From JAWKSY01 sp041402125 (GTDB lineage Bacteria > Planctomycetota > GCA-002687715 > DRQF01), in NCBI GenBank assembly GCA_041402125.1, contig JAWKSY010000001.1:1-64000 (forward strand): a stretch of DNA of 64,000 bases, written 5' to 3'. The translations under genes were made by a program, and so were the position numbers. Below the pieces are notes generated by a model. It worked only from the letters and a program-made list of their open reading frames with translations. It ran no database searches and had not been told where the DNA came from. Shown here piece after piece: positions 1 through 8,005 of this stretch (position 1 is its first letter; each line of letters begins with the position of its first letter).

Positions 1-152
1 GGCCGCCGCAGGCGACGCGATCGCGGTTCCGCCTGTTCCGCGACGGACGCGACCGTCGCGGCGGCGGCGCGAATCCGATGCGGGCGGCCCGCGACGCGGA
101 GAAGCCCGCCCCGCGTCCGGCGGAGGCCCCGGCCGGAGGGTCGGGACGATGA
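1..152 (+). CDS. 3' end of an unidentified upstream gene
   Basis: The third forward frame is open from the window edge to a TGA at 150-152. It encodes an arginine-, alanine- and proline-rich tail (about 49 residues). The TGA overlaps the ATG of the next gene in an ATGA junction, the usual sign of translational coupling in this genome. No domain is visible in the short piece, so no function can be given. The reading frame and the junction are seen; that it is truly coding is inferred. Confidence 0.4.
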   Translation, partial: PPQATRSRFRLFRDGRDRRGGGANPMRAARDAEKPAPRPAEAPAGGSGR

Positions 153-682
153 TCACGCCGATCGCCCTCGTCGCCGCCCTGCTCCTCGCGCCCGGCCGCG
201 TCCACCCCGAGCCCGCGACCTTCGGCGAGGCCTTCCACGACCGCGACATGGGCCGCCTCGAGTTCCAGATCGAGCTCCCCGCGCTGGACCTCGAGTTCGC
301 GCTGCGCGAGGACTCCGACGAGAAGATCCCGCTCGACCGGATCACGCCCCGCATCGAGAAGCGGTGCCGCGCCTACGTCGAGGCCCGGTTCTCGGTGACC
401 TCGCCCGCGGGTGAGAAGGTCGCACTGCGCTGGGTCGGACTCGAGCTCGACCGCGGCAACGCCTGGGTCTACTTCGACGCGCCGGTCGCGGCCGAGGTGG
501 AGGGCTACCGCTTCGCGAGCCGCCTGCTCGGCGACGGGGGCCGCGACTGGACGAACGAGCTCACCGTCTCGTCGGGACGGCGACGGGCGACGCTGACCTT
601 CGGCGCGGACGCGACGGAGCGCACGCTGAAGTTCCCCGCCCCGAAGCCGAAGTCGAAGGATCCGCTTCCCGCCCGCGATTGA
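149..682 (+). CDS. hypothetical secreted protein
   Basis: 177-residue protein with an N-terminal signal peptide (hydrophobic residues 3-15 followed by a polar PEP-type region), so it is probably exported. The remainder is a mixed alpha/beta sequence rich in charged residues that I do not recognise. Starts at the ATG overlapping the stop of the preceding partial gene (ATGA), which suggests coupled translation. The C-terminus is lysine/proline-rich. It converges with the peptidase-like gene that ends at 702, with only about 20 bp between the two stops. Function unknown. Confidence 0.6.
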   Translation: MITPIALVAALLLAPGRVHPEPATFGEAFHDRDMGRLEFQIELPALDLEFALREDSDEKIPLDRITPRIEKRCRAYVEARFSVTSPAGEKVALRWVGLELDRGNAWVYFDAPVAAEVEGYRFASRLLGDGGRDWTNELTVSSGRRRATLTFGADATERTLKFPAPKPKSKDPLPARD

Positions 683-701
683 TCGCGAACGGCGCCGGGA
701 T

Positions 702-1991
702 TCACTTCGCGCCGGCGCCCGCCGGGACGGCCTCCGCGGGCGCGGCGGCGCGACGGACCTCGGCCAGGAGGTCGTCGACGTCGACGGAGAGACGCTTCGA
801 CCAGCGCTCCTCGCCGGGGCGGAGCCGTCGCTCGACCTCGAGGCGACCCGTGGCGAGATCGGCCACGCAGCGGTAGATCGTCGCCTTCACGCTGCTCGAG
901 CGGATGAGATCCCAGCCGGCGGCCAGGTCGAGCCGACCGCGATCGGTCTTCTCGCCCCCCTTCGCGAGGCGCGCGTAGCGCCAGCAATCGTGGCCGTCCT
1001 CGGAGCGGAGGCGGTGGTGGTTGCTGCAGCAGATGAAGGGCACGCCCTTCACCGGCTCGCGGGCGTTCGCACCCTCCGACTTCGAGCGCTCGCCGTCGAA
1101 CTCGAGGACGACGGCCCCGCGCTCCAGGCCGGCGCACCAGGCGAGCATCCCGTTCCCCCCCATCGAGAAGCGCCGGGCGCGCAGCACGGCCAGGGCGGCC
1201 TTCTCCGGATCGCCGGCCGGATCCACGGTCTCGATGATCTCCTCGAGCGCGAGCACGCGGGAGGTGTAGGAGAGATCGCTCTGCTCCTTGCGGGGGGCGA
1301 CGTCGTGCAGGGCGAGCCAGACGCCGCGCTCGGAGACGCCGGTCAGGCAGCCCGCGATGCCGGGCCAGCCGACCCCGACCCAGGCGGCACGTCCCGGCGC
1401 GGCGGCGTTGACCTTGACCAGGGAGTTCTCGGTCATCGTCGGGGTGCCGAAGTAGTCGAGGTTCCGCCCGACGATGAACGCGTCCTTCGGCGTCAGCTCG
1501 CCCCAGGCGGAGAAGCTCGAGCAGAGGAAGCCCGCGAGATCGGGGATGCAGGAGCAGACGACGAGGTCGTCGGCCTGCAGATCCCGACCGAGCTTGGCGA
1601 CCGCGATCTTGCCCTCGAGGCGGCGCGAGATCCCCGCGTGCAGGGCGCCGGACCAGCGCTTGAACTCGTCATCGAAGACGAAGGACTTCGCGACGAGCGG
1701 CCGGACCACGGCATCCCAGAGCGCCGGGTTCGGGAGCACCTTCCGGCTCAGCGCGAACTCGTCGACGGACTTGAAGATGATCTCGCCGAGCAGGTAGCCC
1801 TCGGCGAATCCTCGCTCCTCCGGGCTGCCCCAGAGGTAGAGGATCTTCGTGCCGTCCTTCTCCTCCAGCTTCCCGCCGACGGGCGGCACGGCCTGCCAGG
1901 CGGGCGCCGCGACCGGCGCATCCTGCGCCTGCAGGATCGTCGCCGCGAGGATGAGGGCGAGGGCGAAACAGAGGATGCAACGCAAGCGCAT
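702..1991 (-). CDS. secreted C45-family (acyl-CoA:6-APA acyltransferase-like) Ntn-hydrolase
   Basis: 429 residues. A signal peptide covers residues 1-22, ending in LQAQD. The core matches the C45 peptidase/penicillin acyltransferase-like Ntn-hydrolase fold: FLCSSFSAWGE places the probable N-terminal nucleophile at Cys157, followed by VGRNLDY (174-180), the conserved motif about 20 residues after the nucleophile. By family analogy Cys157 is exposed by autocleavage of the first part of the precursor. Family members cleave or transfer amide bonds of acylated amino acids or peptides; the substrate here cannot be told. Located outside the cytoplasm. Monocistronic in appearance. Confidence 0.7.
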   Translation of the reverse strand: MRLRCILCFALALILAATILQAQDAPVAAPAWQAVPPVGGKLEEKDGTKILYLWGSPEERGFAEGYLLGEIIFKSVDEFALSRKVLPNPALWDAVVRPLVAKSFVFDDEFKRWSGALHAGISRRLEGKIAVAKLGRDLQADDLVVCSCIPDLAGFLCSSFSAWGELTPKDAFIVGRNLDYFGTPTMTENSLVKVNAAAPGRAAWVGVGWPGIAGCLTGVSERGVWLALHDVAPRKEQSDLSYTSRVLALEEIIETVDPAGDPEKAALAVLRARRFSMGGNGMLAWCAGLERGAVVLEFDGERSKSEGANAREPVKGVPFICCSNHHRLRSEDGHDCWRYARLAKGGEKTDRGRLDLAAGWDLIRSSSVKATIYRCVADLATGRLEVERRLRPGEERWSKRLSVDVDDLLAEVRRAAAPAEAVPAGAGAK

Positions 1992-2073
1992 GCGGATCTC
2001 CGCGAGCGGGATTCGGTGACCGCGACCGCCCGACGGGCCGCAACGGACGAGAAGGTGCGACGGCCGGGGCGGT

Positions 2074-3198
2074 TCAGCGTCCCTCGGTCGCCGGCGTCGA
2101 ACGGCGCGCGAGGAGGCGGAAGAGCACCTCGTTCACGTCCTCCGAGGCCAGCGCGAGCGACTGGGTCCGCCCGACCCGCGCGATGTTGAGGCCGATCACG
2201 CGCCCCTGCAGATCCAGGAGAGGGCCGCCGCAATCCGAACTCCGGATCGCCGTGTCGTGCTGGACCGCACGAGCGAAACCCGCCTTCCGTCGACTCGTCG
2301 GCCCACCGGCCATCTCGGAGCCTCGGCCCCACAACGAGGCCGAGCCGGAGACCTCGTCATCCTCGGACGAGCCGAGGATGGCGCGCAGGCGCTGCTCGGA
2401 CTCACCGCGACGGAGGACGACCTCCACCGAGCTGTTCGGCGGGTAGAGGCCGATGTTCCGGCGGAGGGTCTCGAAATCCGTGACGGCGCGATCCTCGATC
2501 CGGAGGATGACGTCGCCGACCTTGATCCCCGCCTTGTCGGCGGCGGAGTCCTTGGCCACGCGGGTGACGCGGGCGCCCGGCTTGGGAGCCTTGGCGTCCT
2601 CTCCGTTGATCCCGAGCAGACCGCCGCCGCCCGAGATCGGCCGCGACGGCACGCTCACGACTCCGACCCCGCCGGCGGCGCCGGCGGCGCCCACGCTGAC
2701 GACGAAGCGCCCCGTGTCGAGCCGCGTCGACTGGCGAAAGTCGAGCTTCGGAAGGTCGCCCTTCGCGATCTCGATCAGCGCGAGGTCGCTGGGGAGATCC
2801 GTCGCCACGACCTTGAACGGCAGATCCTCGCGGCCGGAGAGGCGGCAGACCTGCCCCTCGCCGTCCAGCTCGCTGGCCTTCGTCACGAGATAGCTGCGAT
2901 CCCGGAAGCTCTCGACGACGCAGGCGAGAGCGACGGTCACGACGCGACGGCTCCGGCGGCGGCCGAGCATGCGCTCGGCGCGGATCTCGGCCACCTGCCC
3001 CGCGAACCTCCGGGTGAGGGGCTCCGCGAGCTCGTCGAGCGAGCCGCCCCGACCGAGGTGTCCCTCGATCCGACGCGCGGCGGAGCTCTTCTCGAGCTTG
3101 ACGGTCTGCTCCTTCGCCGGCGCCTCCTGCGCGGAGAGGACGCCGCCGAGCGCGACGACGGCGACGAGGACGGGCAGGAACGACGGACGGCCCTTCAT
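2074..3198 (-). CDS. HtrA-like protein with substituted catalytic residues and a PDZ inside the protease fold
   Basis: 374 residues. The start at 3198 is chosen because GGGAGG lies upstream and the ATG overlaps the TGA of the HtrA gene before it (ATGA). A signal peptide covers residues 1-23. The HtrA pattern is recognisable: YLVTKASEL (103-111) aligns with the YILTNNHVV segment, with Ser109 in place of the catalytic His. SDLALIEI (137-144) keeps Asp138. SDCGGPLLDLQGRVIGLN (321-338) has Cys323 in place of the catalytic Ser. A PDZ domain (about 190-275) lies between the Asp and the Ser/Cys segments instead of after them. Probably not a classical serine protease; a scaffold or sensor partner of the neighbouring active HtrA is an inference. 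Confidence 0.75.
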   Translation of the reverse strand: MKGRPSFLPVLVAVVALGGVLSAQEAPAKEQTVKLEKSSAARRIEGHLGRGGSLDELAEPLTRRFAGQVAEIRAERMLGRRRSRRVVTVALACVVESFRDRSYLVTKASELDGEGQVCRLSGREDLPFKVVATDLPSDLALIEIAKGDLPKLDFRQSTRLDTGRFVVSVGAAGAAGGVGVVSVPSRPISGGGGLLGINGEDAKAPKPGARVTRVAKDSAADKAGIKVGDVILRIEDRAVTDFETLRRNIGLYPPNSSVEVVLRRGESEQRLRAILGSSEDDEVSGSASLWGRGSEMAGGPTSRRKAGFARAVQHDTAIRSSDCGGPLLDLQGRVIGLNIARVGRTQSLALASEDVNEVLFRLLARRSTPATEGR

Positions 3199-4190
3199 CG
3201 CGAACCTCCCTTGTTCGGCGACTCGCCGAGCACGAGCTCGATCGTCTTCTCCTCCCCGCGCCGCGTGAGCGCGATGCTCACCGCGTCGCCGGGGGCGTGC
3301 TTGCGGATGGCGCGGACGAGGTCGTCCACGCCCTTCACCTCGGCGTCGCCGATCTTGCGGATGACGTCGCCGGGAAGCAGCCCCGCCTTGTCCGCCGGGA
3401 GATCCTGGTAGACCTTCTCGATGAGGCAGCCGTCGCGATCGGCCGTGTCGCGCCCGTAGACGCCGACGATCGGTCCGGGCGGGAACTCGCCCTCTCCGTC
3501 GTCCCAGTCGCGCGACGAGGTGAGGCGCTGCCAGTTCGTGCGGACGCGGGCGATGGGTACGTGGTAGTTCTCGTTCGTGCGGGACCGGATGCGGCTGTGG
3601 ATGCCGACCACCCGGCCCTCGAGATCGAAGAGCGGCCCGCCGGAGTCCCCGCTGTTGATGATGCAATCGGTGCGGAGGAAGGGGCCGCGCGTGTCGAGCA
3701 CGCTGCCGAAGCGCAGCGGCGGCCGGCGCCCCTCCACGAAGCCGCCGGGGTGACCCGTGGCGACGACCAGCTGACCGCGCTCGAGCGCGTTCGAGTCGCC
3801 CATCTCGGCGAAGGGGAAGGGCCCCTTGTCCTCGATCTTGAGGAGGCCGTAGTCGGCCCGCTCCTGGCGCCCGAGGGTGCGCGCGGAGAGCACGCGCCCG
3901 TCGTGCATGCGGACGCGGGCCCGCTGGCCCGGCCGGTCGAAGACGTGCGCGGCGGTCGCGACGTAGCCGTCAGCGGTGACGATCACCCCGCTGCCCTCGG
4001 CGTTGCCGATGCGGAGGTTGACGGTGACGGGCACGATCTTGGCGGTGAGGGCGCGCAGCTCGAGTTCGAGCGCGGCGAGGTCGTCGAGACTCGCCTTCTC
4101 CTGGGCCGCGAGGGGCGCGGGGCCGACGAGGAGCAGGGCGAGGACGAGGAGAGCCGCCGGGGCGGCTGCGTGGCGGATCGATCCGATCAT
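3195..4190 (-). CDS. trypsin-like serine protease with PDZ domain (HtrA/Deg family)
   Basis: 331 residues, periplasmic: signal peptide 1-29 (PAPLAAQ). Start at 4190 is supported by GGGAGGA just upstream; the open frame runs further 5' but without a ribosome site. The full triad is present: His82 (TAAHVF), Asp113 (ADYGLL) and Ser183 (SGDSGGPLFDLEG). A single C-terminal PDZ domain spans about 242-322. Family role: degradation or quality control of exported proteins. The stop overlaps the start of the following degenerate HtrA-like gene (ATGA), so the two are almost certainly co-translated and may work as a pair. Confidence 0.88.
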   Translation of the reverse strand: MIGSIRHAAAPAALLVLALLLVGPAPLAAQEKASLDDLAALELELRALTAKIVPVTVNLRIGNAEGSGVIVTADGYVATAAHVFDRPGQRARVRMHDGRVLSARTLGRQERADYGLLKIEDKGPFPFAEMGDSNALERGQLVVATGHPGGFVEGRRPPLRFGSVLDTRGPFLRTDCIINSGDSGGPLFDLEGRVVGIHSRIRSRTNENYHVPIARVRTNWQRLTSSRDWDDGEGEFPPGPIVGVYGRDTADRDGCLIEKVYQDLPADKAGLLPGDVIRKIGDAEVKGVDDLVRAIRKHAPGDAVSIALTRRGEEKTIELVLGESPNKGGSR

Positions 4191-4354
4191 GGGTCCTCCC
4201 GAAGGGAAAGCATGACACCCGCCGCGAAGTCGGGTCAAGCGTCCGGCAGTTCCCCGGGAAGGACGTCGCGGGGGCCCGGATGCTCCGCGTTCCCCAACCC
4301 CGGGCTTCACGGGAGGTTTCGCGGAGGTATCCGCCGCCGGCCGCGGGGAAACGA

Positions 4355-4388
4355 AGAAGGGGGCGCGACCGGAGTCGCGCCCCCTTCT
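4355..4388 (-). terminator. intrinsic-type terminator hairpin
   Basis: Perfect 15-bp stem (4355-4369 with 4374-4388) with a CGGA tetraloop (4370-4373), about 20 bp beyond the stop of the gene ending at 4410. On the minus strand the stem is followed by TTCGTTT, a modest U-tract. Fits transcription termination of the 4410-6107 gene. Confidence 0.7.
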
Positions 4389-4409
4389 CGCCGGAGTCCG
4401 GGAGGATCC

Positions 4410-6107
4410 TCACTGCGCGTCGATGCGCACCAGGAGGGCCTGCGTGCCCCGGCTGCCCGAGAACACGCTCGCGAGGCTCCAGGCGCCGGGCTCGACCGGC
4501 ATCGCGATCTCCTGCCGCGTGCCGCCGGTCGCGGGCTGGTCGAGCGCGGCCTGGACGCCGTTCGTCTTGTCGACGAACTCGGGCTGCCTCAGCCCTTCCG
4601 AGGCGGCGAGATCCTGGCGCGTGAAGACGCCGCGGAGGGCGAGCCGGTCGCCGTTCATGCGGGTGACGCGGCCGTCGAACACGTAGCCGTCGAAGACGAG
4701 CCCGACGACGGGGTCGTGCGTCTGGGCCTCCTGCGCGATCTCGACGTCCAGATCCATCAGCACCGCGATCTCTCGCCCGGCGAGGATGCGGAAGGAGCGG
4801 CCGTCCATCGCCGAGGTCCCGCCGGAGGCGACGACCTTCTTGCTCTCGCGGGCGTGGACGAGGGGGTCGCCCGCGAGGTCCGAGAGTTCGACGACCCGGA
4901 ACTCGACGCGATGCGTGGGGAACTCGCGCTCCATCGCCCCGCAGCGCAGGCGCATCGGCGCCACCTGCTCCGGCGCGCCGCGCAGGAAGACGCGATCGTT
5001 GAGCATGTTGATCTGGTTGCCCGGGGCGTCGAACCAGTCGGGCCCGGCGGCGCGCTGGAGGAGCTCGACGAGCCAGTCGGCCTCGACGAGGGGCTGCCCC
5101 TCCTCCACGTCCGGTCCGTCGAAGGAGATCCGCGACTGCAGGATCGAGATCGGCGGGAAGCGGCGCTCCATCGTCGTCAGGGCGATGAGGGAGGCGCTCG
5201 AGAAGCCCGGTCCGAAGGTCTCCGTCGGCGCCGCGCCCGAGACCCGCAGGAGGACCGACGCCGCGCCGGCGCGCTCACCGGCCACGAGGACGATGCCGCC
5301 GCCGGGCGCGACGACGCCGGTGCCGGAGGCGCGACGCGAGGCGACGCGCGGCAGCTCGATCTCGGCGCCGTTCGCCGAGCCCGAGGGGCGGCGGCGCAGC
5401 TCCTCGAGGCGGGAGATCGTGGCCACGGCGTCGAGGTAGAGCTGTCCGTTGACCGTCCAGCCGGCGGTGAGGCAGAGATCCGTGCCGGTGTTCACCACCA
5501 TCGTCTGGGGATCGTCGGCGCGCGACTTCTGCGCGACCTCGACGTCGAGATCGCCGACGAAGGCCGTGCGCTCCGTCGAGCCCATGCGCATCGACTGGCC
5601 GGCGATCATCGTGCGTCGCGCCAGCAGGCGGGCCCCCTGGACGCCGATGAGGGCGCGAGCCTCCTCGGCGGTCACCGAGCCCGGGCGGGCGCCGGGCGAC
5701 TCCCAGAGCTCGACGACGAGCGGCGAGAGGAGGGCGGCCTCGAGCGCGGCCATGAACGTCCGCACCTCGGCGACGACCTCCGGCGTGTGGGTCACCGAGA
5801 TCCGGTGTCCGATGATGGAGATCTCCGCGCCCTCTTCATCCCAGCTATCGGGCCGGATCGCGCTGCGGACGAGATCGATGATGAACTCGGCCTCGACGAG
5901 ATCCCGACCCTCGAACTCCTCCGGGCTGCGGACGTAGGCGGCCCGGAGCGGGAGGTCGGTGCCGCCGCCGGCGTCGGCCCCGAGGTGGCGGCCGAGGCGG
6001 AAGGCGTCGAACTGGGCGGTCTGGCGGACATCGTCCTCGTTCTGGGCCGCGGCCGACCCCGCGAGGAGGGCGACGGCGAGCGCGAGGAGAGTGAGCGAGC
6101 GGTGCAT
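4410..6107 (-). CDS. secreted protein with two secretin-N-domain-like repeats
   Basis: 565 residues with a signal peptide (about 1-21, SAAAQ). Two homologous segments are visible. Each runs from a LVRSAIRP/LLQRAAGP-type helix through a short strand pair (ISIIGHRISVTHTPEVV in the first, INMLNDRVFLRGAPEQV in the second) to a helix. This resembles the small N domains of secretins that often occur in planctomycete proteins. There is no secretin pore module at the C-terminus. The start was taken as the first Met before the signal peptide; the upstream Shine-Dalgarno is weak. A strong terminator follows. Envelope or periplasmic scaffold role is an inference; catalytic function is not apparent. Confidence 0.6.
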   Translation of the reverse strand: MHRSLTLLALAVALLAGSAAAQNEDDVRQTAQFDAFRLGRHLGADAGGGTDLPLRAAYVRSPEEFEGRDLVEAEFIIDLVRSAIRPDSWDEEGAEISIIGHRISVTHTPEVVAEVRTFMAALEAALLSPLVVELWESPGARPGSVTAEEARALIGVQGARLLARRTMIAGQSMRMGSTERTAFVGDLDVEVAQKSRADDPQTMVVNTGTDLCLTAGWTVNGQLYLDAVATISRLEELRRRPSGSANGAEIELPRVASRRASGTGVVAPGGGIVLVAGERAGAASVLLRVSGAAPTETFGPGFSSASLIALTTMERRFPPISILQSRISFDGPDVEEGQPLVEADWLVELLQRAAGPDWFDAPGNQINMLNDRVFLRGAPEQVAPMRLRCGAMEREFPTHRVEFRVVELSDLAGDPLVHARESKKVVASGGTSAMDGRSFRILAGREIAVLMDLDVEIAQEAQTHDPVVGLVFDGYVFDGRVTRMNGDRLALRGVFTRQDLAASEGLRQPEFVDKTNGVQAALDQPATGGTRQEIAMPVEPGAWSLASVFSGSRGTQALLVRIDAQ

Positions 6108-6211
6108 CTGGGGGCTCCGTGCGGTGGGGAGTCGAATCCGGTGTCGCGGAGAAGGACGGCCGCGGCGGTCCGACGTTAAGCCGCGGCGGATTTTCGGGCC
6201 GGAAGGCGGTC

Positions 6212-7435
6212 TCACTCGGGGCGGAGCGCGAGCGTCGCCCAGGCCACGAGGGCGGGATCGCGGCGCTGCTCCCAGGTCGCCCGGACGGCGGCGGGATCCG
6301 GGGCGATCACGCCCTCGTGGACGGTCACGCCGTTGAGGCGGACCTTCAGCCCCTTCCCCGGCGGGAAGAGGACCGGATCGAGGTGGAGGGCGAGCTCGTC
6401 GACGCCCGAGCTGGTCAGGTGGACGACGCCGTCCTCCCCCACCCGCCCCGTCACGCTCGCCTCGCGGGTCCGCCAGGCCCGGACCTCGAGCCAGAAGGCG
6501 CGCCCGGGATCTCCGCGGCGGACGCGGAAGGAGATCCGCCGCGGATGGGGATCGCGCCGGCGGGCCGCGATCCAGGTCCCGATCTCCTCGATGAGGGCCC
6601 CGTCGGCGTCCAGGTCGAGGACGTGCCTCCCCCCCTCGACCTCGAGGTAACGGAAGTCGGCCGCGTCGGCGGCGACGGCGTCGCGGCTCCGACGGTCGAA
6701 CCGCGCCGGGACCAGGGGATCGGCGTCGCCGTGGATCGCCAGGATCGGCACGAGCCCGGCGTTGCCGAGCACGCGCCGCGCCTCGCGATCCGGGCCGCGA
6801 CTCAGGAACTCGCGTCGGGAGATGCCGCCCGAGATCGGCACGAGTCCCGCGAAGCGGTCGGCGCAGCGCAGGCCGACGTTCCAGGTGCCGAAGCCCCCCA
6901 TCGAGTGCCCGACGAGGAACACGCGGTCGCGATCGAAGCGGCGACGGGCGGCGAGCCAGTCGAGCGCCGCGATCGCGAAGCCGTCGTCGCCGTAGCTCCA
7001 CCACTCGGGGAGCCATCCCGCCGGCCCCCGGCCGTCGACGTTGCGCGCGTCGCGCGGCAGGGATCGGGCGGCCGGCGCCAGGAGGGCCAGGCCCTGCTCG
7101 TCGGCGAGCCGGCGGAATCCGGCGTCGCGGAGTTCGCTCGCGTCCCGGCCGAGGCCGTGGAGGAGGACGATCGCCCCCCGCAGCTTCTCGGGGAGGTAGA
7201 CGTCCATGATCGTGCGGCGATCGAGCCGGTCGCGGAGCGGCACCCGGAACGCGCCGGTGCGATCGGCGAGGGCATCGGGCGACTCGGGCGCCTCGGACGC
7301 GAGTCGACGCAGCTCGGCGAGGGCGGCCTCCCCCGCCGGGACCTCGCGCGCGGACGTCGACTCGCGCGGCCCCTGGGCCGGAAGCGCGACGACGAGAGCG
7401 AGGAGCACGGGGGCGAGAAGCGCGAGGGGCCTCAT
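6212..7435 (-). CDS. secreted alpha/beta-hydrolase (LpqC/dienelactone-hydrolase-like)
   Basis: 407 residues. A signal peptide covers about 1-20 (ALPAQ). Alpha/beta-hydrolase features: oxyanion LLHGLG (91-96), nucleophile elbow GHSMGG with Ser178, acid Asp239 in HGDADPLVP, and His271 in EGGRHVLD. A beta-rich domain of about 110 residues follows the catalytic part. Likely an esterase or polysaccharide-ester hydrolase acting outside the cytoplasm; substrate unknown. The start at 7435 overlaps the stop of the upstream response-regulator gene (ATGA), so the hydrolase is translationally coupled to a receiver-domain protein, an unusual pairing. Confidence 0.8.
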   Translation of the reverse strand: MRPLALLAPVLLALVVALPAQGPRESTSAREVPAGEAALAELRRLASEAPESPDALADRTGAFRVPLRDRLDRRTIMDVYLPEKLRGAIVLLHGLGRDASELRDAGFRRLADEQGLALLAPAARSLPRDARNVDGRGPAGWLPEWWSYGDDGFAIAALDWLAARRRFDRDRVFLVGHSMGGFGTWNVGLRCADRFAGLVPISGGISRREFLSRGPDREARRVLGNAGLVPILAIHGDADPLVPARFDRRSRDAVAADAADFRYLEVEGGRHVLDLDADGALIEEIGTWIAARRRDPHPRRISFRVRRGDPGRAFWLEVRAWRTREASVTGRVGEDGVVHLTSSGVDELALHLDPVLFPPGKGLKVRLNGVTVHEGVIAPDPAAVRATWEQRRDPALVAWATLALRPE

Positions 7436-7803
7436 GCGTCCCCGAGCACGCGCCGGACCGTCTCGAGGAGGTCGGCGCGGGAGAAGGGCTTGCGCAGGGT
7501 CGCGGCGACGCCGAGATCCTCGGCCGTCTGGAGGTAGTCCTCCGGCGAGACCCGACCGCCGCCGGAGATCGCGACGATGGGGACGGAACGATCGTGGCGC
7601 TTGAGGCCGATGATCGTCTCGATCCCCTCCTGCTCCGGCATGATGATGTCGGTGATCACGAGGTCGAACGCGGACTGCTGGAAGAGCGTGAGACCCGCGC
7701 GACCCTCGGCCGCCGAGACGACGTCGAAGCCCTCGGGCACGAGCATCCGGTCCAGCAGCGAGCGGATCTCGGGCTCGTCGTCGATGATGAGGATGCGGGG
7801 CAT
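7432..7803 (-). CDS. single-domain response regulator (CheY-like receiver)
   Basis: 123 residues that consist only of a receiver domain: acidic pocket IDDE (7-10), phosphorylation site Asp52 in ITDIIMP, Ser80 at the conserved Thr/Ser position, and Lys105 in LRKPFS. No output domain. Single-domain receivers act by protein-protein contact or as phosphate shuttles. No histidine kinase is in the window. GGAGG lies about 14 nt before the ATG, a slightly long spacing. Co-translated with the downstream hydrolase. Confidence 0.85.
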   Translation of the reverse strand: MPRILIIDDEPEIRSLLDRMLVPEGFDVVSAAEGRAGLTLFQQSAFDLVITDIIMPEQEGIETIIGLKRHDRSVPIVAISGGGRVSPEDYLQTAEDLGVAATLRKPFSRADLLETVRRVLGDA

Positions 7804-8005
7804 GGCCGGGCACCGCCTCCGTCCGGACCGGGGTCGTTCGGCGCCTCCAGCGCGCGCGTCGTCCCGATGCTGAACCACCCGGCGCGCGCTTGCAAGCGCG
7901 GGACCCGATTGCCCCGAGGACGCCCGACGCGTGATCGGAAGGGAGCGATCGGCTATCGTCGACGTCCGGACGACGTATCCACGTCGGAGCGAGAGGAGGA
8001 CCCCC

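Noticed and set aside
3297..6179. Very long open frame on the plus strand opposite the HtrA and secretin-N-like genes
   Set aside because: GC-rich coding strands leave the antisense frames open. This one has no signal peptide, ribosome site or recognisable motif and covers two unrelated genes.
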